The translations under genes and the position numbers were made by a program. Source: JAZNUH01 sp045592225 (GTDB lineage Bacteria > Bacillota > Clostridia > UMGS1883 > UMGS1540). Taken from it: a stretch of 33,368 nucleotides of DNA. Location: NCBI GenBank assembly GCA_045592225.1, contig JAZNUH010000069.1:1-33368 (forward strand), written 5' to 3'. The notes beneath the pieces were generated by a model. It had not been told where the DNA came from. It did no database searches and saw nothing but the letters and a program-made list of their open reading frames with translations. Below are positions 14,582 through 23,169 of the stretch, piece after piece. Numbering within the stretch: the stretch's first letter is position 1; every line of letters begins with the position of its first letter.

Positions 14582-17101
14582 ATGAAAAAATTATTGATTG
14601 TTGACGGAAACAGTATTATTAACCGTGCATTTTATGCAATTAATCTTTCGACAAAGGACGGATTTTCCACAGGTGGAATTTACGGTTTTTTAAATATACT
14701 CATAAAGAAAATAGAAGAGGAAGCACCCGATTATACAGTTGTTACATTTGATGTCAAGGCGCCAACCTTCAGGCATAAGGAATACAGCCTGTACAAGGCA
14801 CAGAGAAAGGGTATGCCTCCCGAGCTTGCACAACAGCTGCCTGTGGCAAAAGAGGTTTTGCAGGCAATGAACATAGGTATAATAGAAATTGAAGGCTATG
14901 AGGCAGACGATGTTATTGGTACCGTTTCGGCAAAGTGTGAACAGGCAGGTGTACTCTGTCAGGTGCTTACAGGGGATAAGGATTCTCTTCAGCTTGCCTC
15001 CGAAAGCACACAAATTCACCTTATTGTAAGTGCAATGGGCAAAACAGAAACCAAGGTTTATACCCCTGCAGAGGTTATGGAACGTTATTCACTTACACCG
15101 GCACAGTTTATTGACCTTAAGGGTCTTATGGGTGATGCATCGGACAATATTCCCGGTGTTGCGGGAATAGGTGAGAAAACGGCTACAAATCTCTTGCTTA
15201 AATACGGCTCTATTGACGGTGTATATGAGCACATAGATGACGGCGAAATAAAGGGCGCACAGCTTACAAAGCTTAAGACAGGCGAAGAAATGGCGCGCCT
15301 CAGCAAACGCCTTGCCACAATTGTAAGGGATGTTCCCATTGACTTTGAAATGGAAAACTATGCGGTAAAGCCTTATAATACAAACGAGCTTATTGCCATT
15401 CTTGAACGACTTGACTTTAAGAGTATGATTAAAAAAATGGGACTTACCGAAGAACAGGTTGTTTTTGAAAGTGTTACAAGAGAGAAAAAAGAGGGAAATT
15501 CACAGATTGCCGATAAGCTTGCAAAATGTGAAAAAATATACTATACCTTTGAAGAAGACGGTGTAAACATCTTTTTTGAGGGTGAGGTCTATGTGTTCGG
15601 CGATGCACAGAGTGTTGCTGCTGTTTTTGAAAACAAAGAAATTTTAAAATACGGTCATAATGTAAAAGAAGATATTTTAAAGTTTGCAAAAGAGGGTATA
15701 AAATTTGGGGGAATAGGATTTGACAGTGCAATAGCGGCATATATTTTAAATCCCGCGCGCTCGGAGTACACTCTTTCTGAAACTGTGCACGAATATCTTG
15801 GCACCGGTGCGGAGGTCAGTGCGGCATCTTTGCCGGCGTTATGCGATAAGCTGTGTGCCGAAATGGAAGCAAATGAACAGCATAGCCTGTATTTTGATAT
15901 CGAGCTTCCCCTTGTACCCATTATGGCAAGTATGCAGATTGAAGGCTTTAAGGTGGACAGACAAATGCTTTCCGACCTTTCGCAAAAACTAACCGAGAGC
16001 ATTGACAAGCTGGAAAGCAAAATTTATTATTCGGCAGAAAAAATATTTAATATAAACTCTACAAAACAGCTTGGAGAAGTGTTATTCGAGCACTTGGGGC
16101 TGCCGCCGGTTAAAAAGACAAAAAGAGGCTATTCTACAGATGTTGATGTGCTTAAAAAGCTTCGCAGCAAGCATCCTGTTATAGATTACATTCTGGACTA
16201 CCGTCAGCTTACAAAACTCAAATCCACATATACCGACGGTTTGATGGCGGTTATCAACGAGCAGACAGGCAAAATACATTCCAGCTTTAATCAGACGGTT
16301 ACAACAACAGGCAGAATAAGCTCAACCGAGCCTAATTTGCAGAACATTCCTGTTAAAATGGAACTTGGACGTGAGATAAGAAAGGTGTTTGTTGCATCGG
16401 ATGACGAGCATATTCTGGTGGATGCCGACTATTCGCAGATAGAGCTTCGTGTGCTTGCACATATATCGGGCGATAAAAAAATGACAGAGGCATTTATAAA
16501 TGACAGGGACATCCACACCCAAACGGCGGCAGAGGTTTTTGGTGTTGCAGAGTTTATGGTTACACCCGAAATGCGTAGCAGTGCAAAGGCGGTAAACTTT
16601 GGAATAGTTTACGGCATAGGTGAGTTCTCGCTTGCAGAGGATATTGGTACAACTCGCAAGGAGGCAAAAGCCTACATTGACAGTTACCTTGCAACATACT
16701 CTTCGGTCAATGAGTTTATGCAGAATACGGTAGCATTTGCCCGCGAAAACGGATATGTGAAAACTATGCTTAACAGAAGAAGATATATTCCCGAAATTTC
16801 TGCATCCAATTTCAATCTCCGTTCATTTGGTGAACGTGTGGCAATGAATGCACCCATTCAGGGTAGTGCGGCAGATATTATTAAAATTGCAATGGTAAAT
16901 GTGGTGCGTGAGCTTGAAAAGAGAACTCCGCGTTCAAAGCTTATACTTCAGGTGCACGATGAGCTTATTGTTGAGGCACACAAGGACGAGCTTGAAACAG
17001 TAAAGGAAATTCTTATAACAGAAATGGAAAAAGCATACCCGATGTCGGTACCGCTTAAGGCGGATATTGGTGTGGGCGAAAACTGGTACGAGGCGAAGTA
17101 G
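14582..17101 (+). CDS. polA: DNA polymerase I
   Basis: This 839-residue family A polymerase fills gaps and removes RNA primers in replication and repair. Residues 1 to about 290 are the 5'-3' exonuclease domain (EGYEADDVIGT, TGDKDSLQL, LKGLMGDASDNIPGV). The middle domain, about 330-460, has the exonuclease fold region but lacks the DxE motif, so proofreading is probably absent, as in Bacillus-type enzymes. The polymerase domain has motif A DADYSQIELR with Asp616, motif B RSSAKAVNFGIVYGIG, and motif C QVHDE with Asp793. The start at ATG 14582 has GGAGG seven bases upstream; the frame is open further upstream but crosses the promoter. coaE begins two bases after the stop. Confidence 0.98.
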   Translation: MKKLLIVDGNSIINRAFYAINLSTKDGFSTGGIYGFLNILIKKIEEEAPDYTVVTFDVKAPTFRHKEYSLYKAQRKGMPPELAQQLPVAKEVLQAMNIGIIEIEGYEADDVIGTVSAKCEQAGVLCQVLTGDKDSLQLASESTQIHLIVSAMGKTETKVYTPAEVMERYSLTPAQFIDLKGLMGDASDNIPGVAGIGEKTATNLLLKYGSIDGVYEHIDDGEIKGAQLTKLKTGEEMARLSKRLATIVRDVPIDFEMENYAVKPYNTNELIAILERLDFKSMIKKMGLTEEQVVFESVTREKKEGNSQIADKLAKCEKIYYTFEEDGVNIFFEGEVYVFGDAQSVAAVFENKEILKYGHNVKEDILKFAKEGIKFGGIGFDSAIAAYILNPARSEYTLSETVHEYLGTGAEVSAASLPALCDKLCAEMEANEQHSLYFDIELPLVPIMASMQIEGFKVDRQMLSDLSQKLTESIDKLESKIYYSAEKIFNINSTKQLGEVLFEHLGLPPVKKTKRGYSTDVDVLKKLRSKHPVIDYILDYRQLTKLKSTYTDGLMAVINEQTGKIHSSFNQTVTTTGRISSTEPNLQNIPVKMELGREIRKVFVASDDEHILVDADYSQIELRVLAHISGDKKMTEAFINDRDIHTQTAAEVFGVAEFMVTPEMRSSAKAVNFGIVYGIGEFSLAEDIGTTRKEAKAYIDSYLATYSSVNEFMQNTVAFARENGYVKTMLNRRRYIPEISASNFNLRSFGERVAMNAPIQGSAADIIKIAMVNVVRELEKRTPRSKLILQVHDELIVEAHKDELETVKEILITEMEKAYPMSVPLKADIGVGENWYEAK

Positions 17102-17103
17102 AT

Positions 17104-17667
17104 ATGAAGGTAATATGGCTTACAGGCGGAAGCGGAAGCGGAAAAAGTACGGTGTCTGGAATAATGGCTGAGCGCGGCTACAGGATTATAGATACAGACC
17201 GCATTTCAAAAGAAATACTTAATGTGGGTACAAAGGCTTATGACGAGGTTGTAAATGCATTTGGTACAGATATACTTATGCCCGATAAAAAAGTAAACCG
17301 CAGAATGCTGGGAGATATTGTTTTTGGCGATTCAAAAAAACTTGATATTTTAAACGGCATTATGCATAAGTATATAACAATAGAGATTGAGGATTCCCTT
17401 AAAGCGGGAGGGGATTGTATCATTGATGCACCCTTGCCCAACACCTATGGTATAGCCTGCAATATGACGGTTGCGGTAACTGCTCCGCAGGAGATGCGTA
17501 TAGAGCGTATTATGAAAAGAGACAACATCAGCCGTAAACAGGCAGAAAGCCGTATTGCGTCCCAGATAAGTGATAAGGAATACAGAGCACTTGCCGATGC
17601 GGTAATAGTAAATGACGGAAATATGGAAAGACTTTGCGAGAATATTGACAGAATTTTAGGAGTATAG
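17104..17667 (+). CDS. coaE: Dephospho-CoA kinase
   Basis: The enzyme phosphorylates the 3'-hydroxyl of dephospho-CoA, the last step in coenzyme A synthesis. The 187-residue length is typical. The P-loop is GGSGSGKS at 8-15, followed by the DTDRISKEIL segment, IIDAPLPNTYGI for the usual IxDxPLLFE, and the lid region RIMKRDNISRKQAESRIASQ. The segment after DAPL is a little unusual because PNTYGI replaces LLFE-x-G. It lies between polA and a lytic transglycosylase gene with 2- and 8-base gaps, as part of one operon. Confidence 0.96.
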   Translation: MKVIWLTGGSGSGKSTVSGIMAERGYRIIDTDRISKEILNVGTKAYDEVVNAFGTDILMPDKKVNRRMLGDIVFGDSKKLDILNGIMHKYITIEIEDSLKAGGDCIIDAPLPNTYGIACNMTVAVTAPQEMRIERIMKRDNISRKQAESRIASQISDKEYRALADAVIVNDGNMERLCENIDRILGV

Positions 17668-17675
17668 TTGCTGAA

Positions 17676-18215
17676 ATGAAAAAGCATTTATTTAGATTTA
17701 TAATTTTTGTGGTAATAGTCTGTATTGCGGCAGTATATACAGTTAACAGATTATTTCCCGTTATGTATTCGGAATATGTTGAAGCTGAGGCAGAACAATA
17801 CGGTATAGACGAGGCTCTGCTTTACTCTATTATCAATGCAGAAAGTGGATTTGACAGTTCGGCTGTATCGGGAGCAGGAGCAAAGGGGCTTATGCAGATA
17901 ACCGATGACACGGCAGACTGGTGTGCAAAGGAGCTGGGTTTTTCTCAATACGATGTTTTTGACCCTAAAACCAATATTGAGATAGGTACATTTTATTTTG
18001 ATTTTCTGCTCCAAAAATACGGGGGCGATGAAACTCTCGCAATAGCCGCATATAATGCAGGCTACGGCAAGGTTGATGAATGGCTGAAAAAAGAGAGCCT
18101 GTCCGGTGACGGACAGACTCTTTCGGAAATTCCATACCCCGAAACTGACAGGCATATTAAGAAAATTGAATTTTTTAAAAAGGTTTATGACATTAAGCTT
18201 TCCCATTCGGCGTAG
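17676..18215 (+). CDS. Membrane-anchored lytic transglycosylase (SLT domain)
   Basis: The 179-residue protein has an uncleaved N-terminal membrane anchor (residues about 6-24) and then one SLT domain. Such enzymes cut peptidoglycan between MurNAc and GlcNAc with formation of a 1,6-anhydro ring. Motifs visible are IINAESGF with catalytic Glu56, AKGLMQI near residue 70, and AIAAYNAGYGKVDEW near 123-137. Size and order resemble the short SLT proteins that often follow polA-coaE in Clostridia. The last 31 bases overlap, tail to tail, the end of the ABC-F gene on the other strand, and no terminator is seen between the two. Confidence 0.93.
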   Translation: MKKHLFRFIIFVVIVCIAAVYTVNRLFPVMYSEYVEAEAEQYGIDEALLYSIINAESGFDSSAVSGAGAKGLMQITDDTADWCAKELGFSQYDVFDPKTNIEIGTFYFDFLLQKYGGDETLAIAAYNAGYGKVDEWLKKESLSGDGQTLSEIPYPETDRHIKKIEFFKKVYDIKLSHSA

Positions 18216-20062
18216 CACTCGTTAAGCACTGACTGAACGGCGGTAAGCCGCTCGGTTATCTCCATGAGCTTTTCATAGTCTGCACTGCACTCGGCAGAAA
18301 GCCGATTAAGCTCGGCTTCCTCTTCTTCAAGCTGAGCAATTCTTTCTTCAATACGTTTTATTTTTCCGGCAAGCTTGCGCTGTGCAGCTTGCTGTTCTTT
18401 TTGTTTTTTATAATCGTTTTCCTTTTTTATGTTTTCCTGCACAGCAGGTTTGGAAACAATACGTTTTTGAAGGAAATAATCGTAATTCCCATCATATTCA
18501 GCGGTTTTGTCCTTCTCCATATAGTAAATTTTTTCGGCAAGCTTATTTATAAAATATCTGTCATGGGAAATAACAAGCATTGTTCCGTCATATGTGAGAA
18601 GTGCGTTTTCAAGTGCTTCCTTGGAGGCAATATCCAAATGGTTTGTCGGTTCGTCAAGGAGCAAAAGATTGGGACGCGAAAGAATTATTTTCAAAAGGGC
18701 AACACGCGCTCTTTCTCCACCGCTTAATGTGGATATAGGCTTAAATACGTCGTCACCGCGGATTAAAAATGCGGCAAGTGCATTTCGTATTTCAGTATCG
18801 GTCATACGGGGGAACATATCCCTGATTTCGCTTATAGAATCATTATTTTCATTTAAATCCGACTGTGTCTGGTCATAAATACCCACAGAAATTTTCGAAC
18901 CAAAGGCAACCTCACCTGTTTTTGGGGTCAGCTCACCTTTAAGTATTTTGAAAAAGGTTGTTTTTCCGCATCCGTTAGGGCCAAGCAGAAAAGCTCTGTC
19001 ATGCTTTTTTAAGTACATTGAAAGGTTGCGGAATATAAGTGTATCTCCGTATGCAAAGCTCAAATCGTCGGCAAAGAGAACATCATTACCGCTTCCATGG
19101 GAAGAGGAAATGGTAAAATGCACCTTGTCGAGCTCGGCTTCGGGTTTGACAAGGTCTTTTTTGAGACGTTCTATCTGTTTAAGCTTGCTCTCAGCCGTTT
19201 TTATATTTCTTTCCCTGTTCCAGCGGCGTTGCTGCTCGACTATGCCCTGAATTCGTTTTATTTCACGCATCTGATTATCGTAATGGCGCTTCAATATTTC
19301 ATCATTCTCGCGTTTTCTTACAAGGTACTGTGAATAGGGCACATTGTACATTGTAAAGCGGCAATGCTCAAGCTCGAGGGTTTTGCCTGTAACCTTATCA
19401 AGAAAATAACGGTCATGGGATATGATTACAAGTGCTCCGTTATAGCCGGAAAGATAATCTTCAAGAAATGCGGTTGACTCTATGTCTAAATGGTTTGTCG
19501 GCTCGTCGAGGAGAAGTAAATCAGAGCCGGAAAGCAAAAGACGTGCAAGCATAGCTCTTGTGCGCTGACCTCCGCTTAAGGCAGATACAGGCAGGAGCAA
19601 ATCATCCTCTGTAAAGCCAAGTCCCAAAAGCATTGAGCGGGTGCGCGCGCGGTAGGTAAGACCACCCTGTGCCTCATATGCGTGGTGCAGAGTGTCATAC
19701 CTGTTTACAAGCTTGTCTGTATCACCTTCACCATTGTCTATTTGAAAGGTTATATCGTTCATTTCCTGTTCCATATCAGCAAGATGTGAAAAACAGGATA
19801 CAACCTCGTTATATAAATTACCCGCATTACCCGAAAAGGCGTGCTGTTCAAGATAACCAATCTTACAGCCGGAGGCAATTGCAATATCACCGTCGCTGCT
19901 TGACTGCTCTCCGAGTATAATCTTAAATAAGGTGGTTTTGCCGGTGCCGTTAGCACCTACAAGACCCACCTTATCCTTTGCATCTATCTCAAAGCTTGAT
20001 TTTTCAAAGAGCACCCGTTCACCAAATGAACAGGCAATATTATGTACGCCTAAAATTGCCAT
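18185..20062 (-). CDS. ABC-F family ATPase (YdiF/Uup type)
   Basis: This is a 625-residue soluble protein with two ATP-binding cassettes and no membrane segment, the hallmark of ABC-F ribosome-acting factors. Cassette 1 has GANGTGKT near 36-43, LSGGQRTRAML and LLLLDEPTNHLD; cassette 2 has GPNGCGKTT, LSGGERARVAL and a second LLLLDEPTNHLD. Between them is a long charged helical linker (about 230-310) that would reach toward the ribosomal P-site. The C-terminus, from about 545, is a Lys/Glu-rich coiled coil, as in YdiF and Uup. Housekeeping rescue of stalled ribosomes is more likely than antibiotic resistance, given the cassette-linker type and the operon. It starts directly after the engB stop codon (TAAATG). 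Confidence 0.93.
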   Translation of the reverse strand: MAILGVHNIACSFGERVLFEKSSFEIDAKDKVGLVGANGTGKTTLFKIILGEQSSSDGDIAIASGCKIGYLEQHAFSGNAGNLYNEVVSCFSHLADMEQEMNDITFQIDNGEGDTDKLVNRYDTLHHAYEAQGGLTYRARTRSMLLGLGFTEDDLLLPVSALSGGQRTRAMLARLLLSGSDLLLLDEPTNHLDIESTAFLEDYLSGYNGALVIISHDRYFLDKVTGKTLELEHCRFTMYNVPYSQYLVRKRENDEILKRHYDNQMREIKRIQGIVEQQRRWNRERNIKTAESKLKQIERLKKDLVKPEAELDKVHFTISSSHGSGNDVLFADDLSFAYGDTLIFRNLSMYLKKHDRAFLLGPNGCGKTTFFKILKGELTPKTGEVAFGSKISVGIYDQTQSDLNENNDSISEIRDMFPRMTDTEIRNALAAFLIRGDDVFKPISTLSGGERARVALLKIILSRPNLLLLDEPTNHLDIASKEALENALLTYDGTMLVISHDRYFINKLAEKIYYMEKDKTAEYDGNYDYFLQKRIVSKPAVQENIKKENDYKKQKEQQAAQRKLAGKIKRIEERIAQLEEEEAELNRLSAECSADYEKLMEITERLTAVQSVLNECYAEWESLMS

Positions 20063-20659
20063 TTAATTTTCCTCACAACCGATAAGTGAATTAATTACCT
20101 CCCAGGCATCATCTCTGCCGACGCCTGTTTCGCCGGAGAAGGGGATGAGGATGTCCTGTTCGTCAAGACAAAGGGTGTCGCGAACAGCGGCAATATGCTC
20201 GGGAAGCTTTGTTTTTGCTATTTTGTCCGTTTTGGTTGCAATGACTACGGCACTGTCATAGCGGCTCTTAAGCCATGCAAACATTGATATATCGTCTTTT
20301 GTAGGCTTGTGCCTTGCATCTACAAGCAGGAAAACGGCACAAAGCTGAGGGCGGGTTTCCAGATAGGTATTTATCATAACCGCCCATTTTTCACGTTCTT
20401 TTTTTGATACCTCTGCATAGCCGTAGCCCGGCAGGTCAACAAAGCATACACTACTGTCAACATCGTAAAAGTTAATGGTTGCTGTTTTGCCGGGGTGCGA
20501 GCTTGTTCGAGCAAAGTTTTTTCTGTTTAAAAGCTTGTTTATAAAAGAAGATTTACCCACGTTTGAGCGACCTGCAAGTGCAATTTCGGGGACAACACTT
20601 GCAGGGTACTGCTTGGGGCTTACTGCAGATATAAGAAGCTTTGTATTATGAATGTTCAT
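20063..20659 (-). CDS. engB: Ribosome biogenesis GTPase EngB/YsxC
   Basis: EngB is an essential small GTPase needed for assembly of the large ribosomal subunit. The 198-residue length is typical. Motifs are G1 GRSNVGKSS at 30-38, G2 around TSSHPGKTATINFY, G3 DLPGYGYAEVSK, G4 TKTDK and a G5-like PFSGETGVG. Its first 14 bases overlap the end of lon in another frame, so translation is probably coupled. The lon-engB order is a well-known conserved pair in Firmicutes. Confidence 0.97.
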   Translation of the reverse strand: MNIHNTKLLISAVSPKQYPASVVPEIALAGRSNVGKSSFINKLLNRKNFARTSSHPGKTATINFYDVDSSVCFVDLPGYGYAEVSKKEREKWAVMINTYLETRPQLCAVFLLVDARHKPTKDDISMFAWLKSRYDSAVVIATKTDKIAKTKLPEHIAAVRDTLCLDEQDILIPFSGETGVGRDDAWEVINSLIGCEEN

Positions 20660-23039
20660 ATCTCTCTCCGTGTGATGCGCCTGTCACCGGTGGAATAAAT
20701 GCAGGATGCTCCACATTAATAGCCGAAGGTGAAAGGGCATTTTTTATTACCTCGTCCATACTTGATACAGGAACAAAGGTGAGCTTTTTCTTTACGTTCT
20801 GGGGAATTTCGTTTAAGTCCTTCTGATTGTCAGATGGAAGGATAACAGTTTTAACACCGTATCTGTATGCGGCAAGCACCTTTTCGGTAATACCGCCTAC
20901 AGGAAGAACACGTCCGCGTATGGTTACCTCACCGGTCATTGCAATATCACCGCGGACAGCTCTGCCTGTAAGAGCAGAAATTATTGCCGTGGCAATGGTA
21001 ATACCTGCAGAAGGACCGTCTTTTGGTACTGCGCCCTCGGGCACGTGAAGGTGTATATCCTTTTTACTATAAAACTCGGGGTCAATATTTAAAGCATTGG
21101 CTCTTGTACGGATAAAGCTTATAGCAGCGCGAGCAGATTCCTTCATAACATCGCCCAAATTACCTGTAAGCTCAATTTTGCCGCTGCCGTCCATAATATT
21201 TACTTCGATACTGAGGGTATCACCGCCAACGGGTGTCCATGCAAGACCGCGTACAATACCTGTGTCCTCAATATAGGACAGGGTTTCACGACGGTACTTT
21301 TTGGTGCCCAGGTAATCTTCAAGATTGCGGGGTGTAACCTCAACAGCTTCAGCACCTGAAACAAGTGCTTTTGCAGCACGTCTGCAAACAGTGGCAAGTT
21401 CACGTTCCAGATTACGCACACCTGCCTCGCGTGTGTAATAATCTATTACATCGGCAATAGCAGAGCGCTGAATTTTAAAGCTTTCAGCGGAAAGACCGTG
21501 CTTTTTCATATTCTTGGGAACAAGATGACGGGTTGCAATCTGAATTTTTTCTTCAGACGTGTAGCCCGACAGGTCAATTATTTCCATACGGTCAAGCAGG
21601 GGACGGGGAATGTTTTCTGCATTGTTTGCAGTTGTTAAAAACATTATATCCGACAGGTCAAAGGGTATTTCTATATAGTGGTCACGGAATGCGAAATTCT
21701 GCTCAGAATCCAGGACTTCGAGTAAGGCAGATGCAGGGTCGCCCTTATAGTCGCTGCCAAGCTTGTCCACCTCATCAAGTAATACAAGTGCATTTGACGA
21801 GCCTGCAAGGCGTACTGCATTTATAATTCTGCCCGGCATTGCACCGATATAGGTTTTACGGTGACCGCGTATTTCAGCCTCGTCACGCACACCGCCCAGG
21901 GAAACACGCACATATTTTCTGCCAAGAGCCTCGGCAATTGAGCGGGCAATGGAAGTTTTACCAACGCCGGGAGGGCCTACCAGACAAAGTATTTGTCCGC
22001 CTATGCCACCGGTGAGATTGCGAACGGCAAGATACTCTAAAATGCGTTCCTTAACCTTTTTCATACCAAAGTGGTCTGCATTTAATATTTTTTCAGCATT
22101 TTTAATGCTCTTGTTTTCAGGTGTTTTTATACCAAAGGGTAGCTCAAGTAAGCAGTCAAGGTAATTACGTATAACAGCGCCCTCGGGTGAATTGGGAGCA
22201 GATTTGGCAAGGCGTGAAAGCTCTTTATTGGCTTTTTTGAGCGCCTCCTCAGGCAGATTTGCCTTTTCTATAAGCTCTCTGTATTCGTCAACCTCGTCTG
22301 CCTCATCGCCGTCAAGCTCACGGTTTATAACCTTTATCTGCTCACGGAGAAAATATTCGCGCTGATGCTGGTCTATATTACTGCGCACTTTAAGCAAAAT
22401 ATCACGTTCTGCTTTTAAAACCTCGGTTTCCCTTGAAAGAATTTCAGCAAGAGAGGTAAGCCTTTCCATAACATCAGGCTCTGCCAGAACTGTCTGTTTG
22501 TCTTCAACCGTGCTTATGAAGTTACCCGCAACCATATCAGCATACTGTCCCAAATCGTCAATGCCTGCAATAGACTTTAAAGTATCGGGAGACATATTGG
22601 GATTTACCGACAAAAACTCATCAAGCATTTCCTGAATAATGCGACGGGATGCTTCTTCGTCCAGGGGAGTAATGTTTTTGGCCGAAGAACGCACCTCTGT
22701 GCAATCACACTGAAAACAGGGTTCAATTGCCGTTACCATATCAATTTTTGCGCGGTAAAGACCTTCAACAAGTACACGCACATTATTGTTTGGCAGCTTT
22801 AAAAGCTGTTTAACCTTTGAAACGGTACCTATCTGGTAAAAGGATTCCGCAGTGGGATTTTCAACGGTAACATCCTTCTGCGCGGTCAGGAAAACAAGCT
22901 GTTCACCTGCCATTGCCATTTCAAGTGCGGCTATTGACTTTTTGCGCGCAACATCAAAATGAAGAATCATATAGGGAAAAACAACAAGTCCGCGAACGGG
23001 AATAAGCGGAAGGGTTGCTCTTTTCTTTATATTAGCCAT
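20646..23039 (-). CDS. lon: ATP-dependent protease Lon (LonA type)
   Basis: Lon unfolds and degrades damaged and regulatory proteins. The 797-residue protein has the N-terminal LON substrate-binding domain (about 8-205), a coiled-coil segment containing YFLREQIKVINREL, an AAA+ module with GPPGVGKTS and LVLLDEVDKL, and a C-terminal S16 protease domain. The catalytic dyad is visible: Ser677 in GPSAG and Lys720 in GGITEK, close to E. coli Ser679/Lys722. The start ATG has AAAGGAAT upstream. It is the first gene of a three-gene unit with engB and the ABC-F gene. A pair of direct repeats overlaps its -10 region. Confidence 0.98.
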   Translation of the reverse strand: MANIKKRATLPLIPVRGLVVFPYMILHFDVARKKSIAALEMAMAGEQLVFLTAQKDVTVENPTAESFYQIGTVSKVKQLLKLPNNNVRVLVEGLYRAKIDMVTAIEPCFQCDCTEVRSSAKNITPLDEEASRRIIQEMLDEFLSVNPNMSPDTLKSIAGIDDLGQYADMVAGNFISTVEDKQTVLAEPDVMERLTSLAEILSRETEVLKAERDILLKVRSNIDQHQREYFLREQIKVINRELDGDEADEVDEYRELIEKANLPEEALKKANKELSRLAKSAPNSPEGAVIRNYLDCLLELPFGIKTPENKSIKNAEKILNADHFGMKKVKERILEYLAVRNLTGGIGGQILCLVGPPGVGKTSIARSIAEALGRKYVRVSLGGVRDEAEIRGHRKTYIGAMPGRIINAVRLAGSSNALVLLDEVDKLGSDYKGDPASALLEVLDSEQNFAFRDHYIEIPFDLSDIMFLTTANNAENIPRPLLDRMEIIDLSGYTSEEKIQIATRHLVPKNMKKHGLSAESFKIQRSAIADVIDYYTREAGVRNLERELATVCRRAAKALVSGAEAVEVTPRNLEDYLGTKKYRRETLSYIEDTGIVRGLAWTPVGGDTLSIEVNIMDGSGKIELTGNLGDVMKESARAAISFIRTRANALNIDPEFYSKKDIHLHVPEGAVPKDGPSAGITIATAIISALTGRAVRGDIAMTGEVTIRGRVLPVGGITEKVLAAYRYGVKTVILPSDNQKDLNEIPQNVKKKLTFVPVSSMDEVIKNALSPSAINVEHPAFIPPVTGASHGERYEHS

Positions 23040-23063
23040 GGTTATTCCTTTCTTGAAGAAAAA

Positions 23064-23095
23064 TTATAATGTTAATATACCTATTATAACGTTAA
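23064..23095 (-). repeat. Direct repeats TTATAAYGTTAA in the lon promoter region
   Basis: Two 12-base copies, at 23064-23075 and 23084-23095, differ at one base and start 20 bases apart, close to two helical turns. The second copy covers the -10 of the lon promoter, so together they may be an operator. They do not resemble the CtsR heptads or the CIRCE element. They are AT-rich, so chance is possible. Confidence 0.5.
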
Positions 23096-23111
23096 ATTAT
23101 GAGGATTTCAA
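23083..23111 (-). promoter_or_regulatory. lon: Sigma-A promoter of lon-engB-ABC-F
   Basis: On the minus strand TTGAAA (23111-23106) and TATAAT (23088-23083) are separated by 17 bases. It lies just beyond the U-tract of the terminator of the preceding gene. Confidence 0.82.
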
Positions 23112-23158
23112 GAAAAAATACAAAAAACACGGCGTGATTTGTTGTCACGCCGTGTTTT
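23112..23158 (-). terminator. Intrinsic terminator of the cysteine-rich gene
   Basis: A 14-bp stem (23145-23158 with 23124-23137, core ACACGGCGTGA) with a 7-base loop is followed on the minus strand by TTTTTTGTATTTTTT. It separates the cysteine-rich gene from lon. Confidence 0.9.
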
Positions 23159-23169
23159 GAACAGATAAA

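Noticed and set aside
18360..18870. Plus-strand open frames within the ABC-F gene
   Set aside because: They lie in the coding region of a clear two-cassette ABC protein and show no domain of their own.
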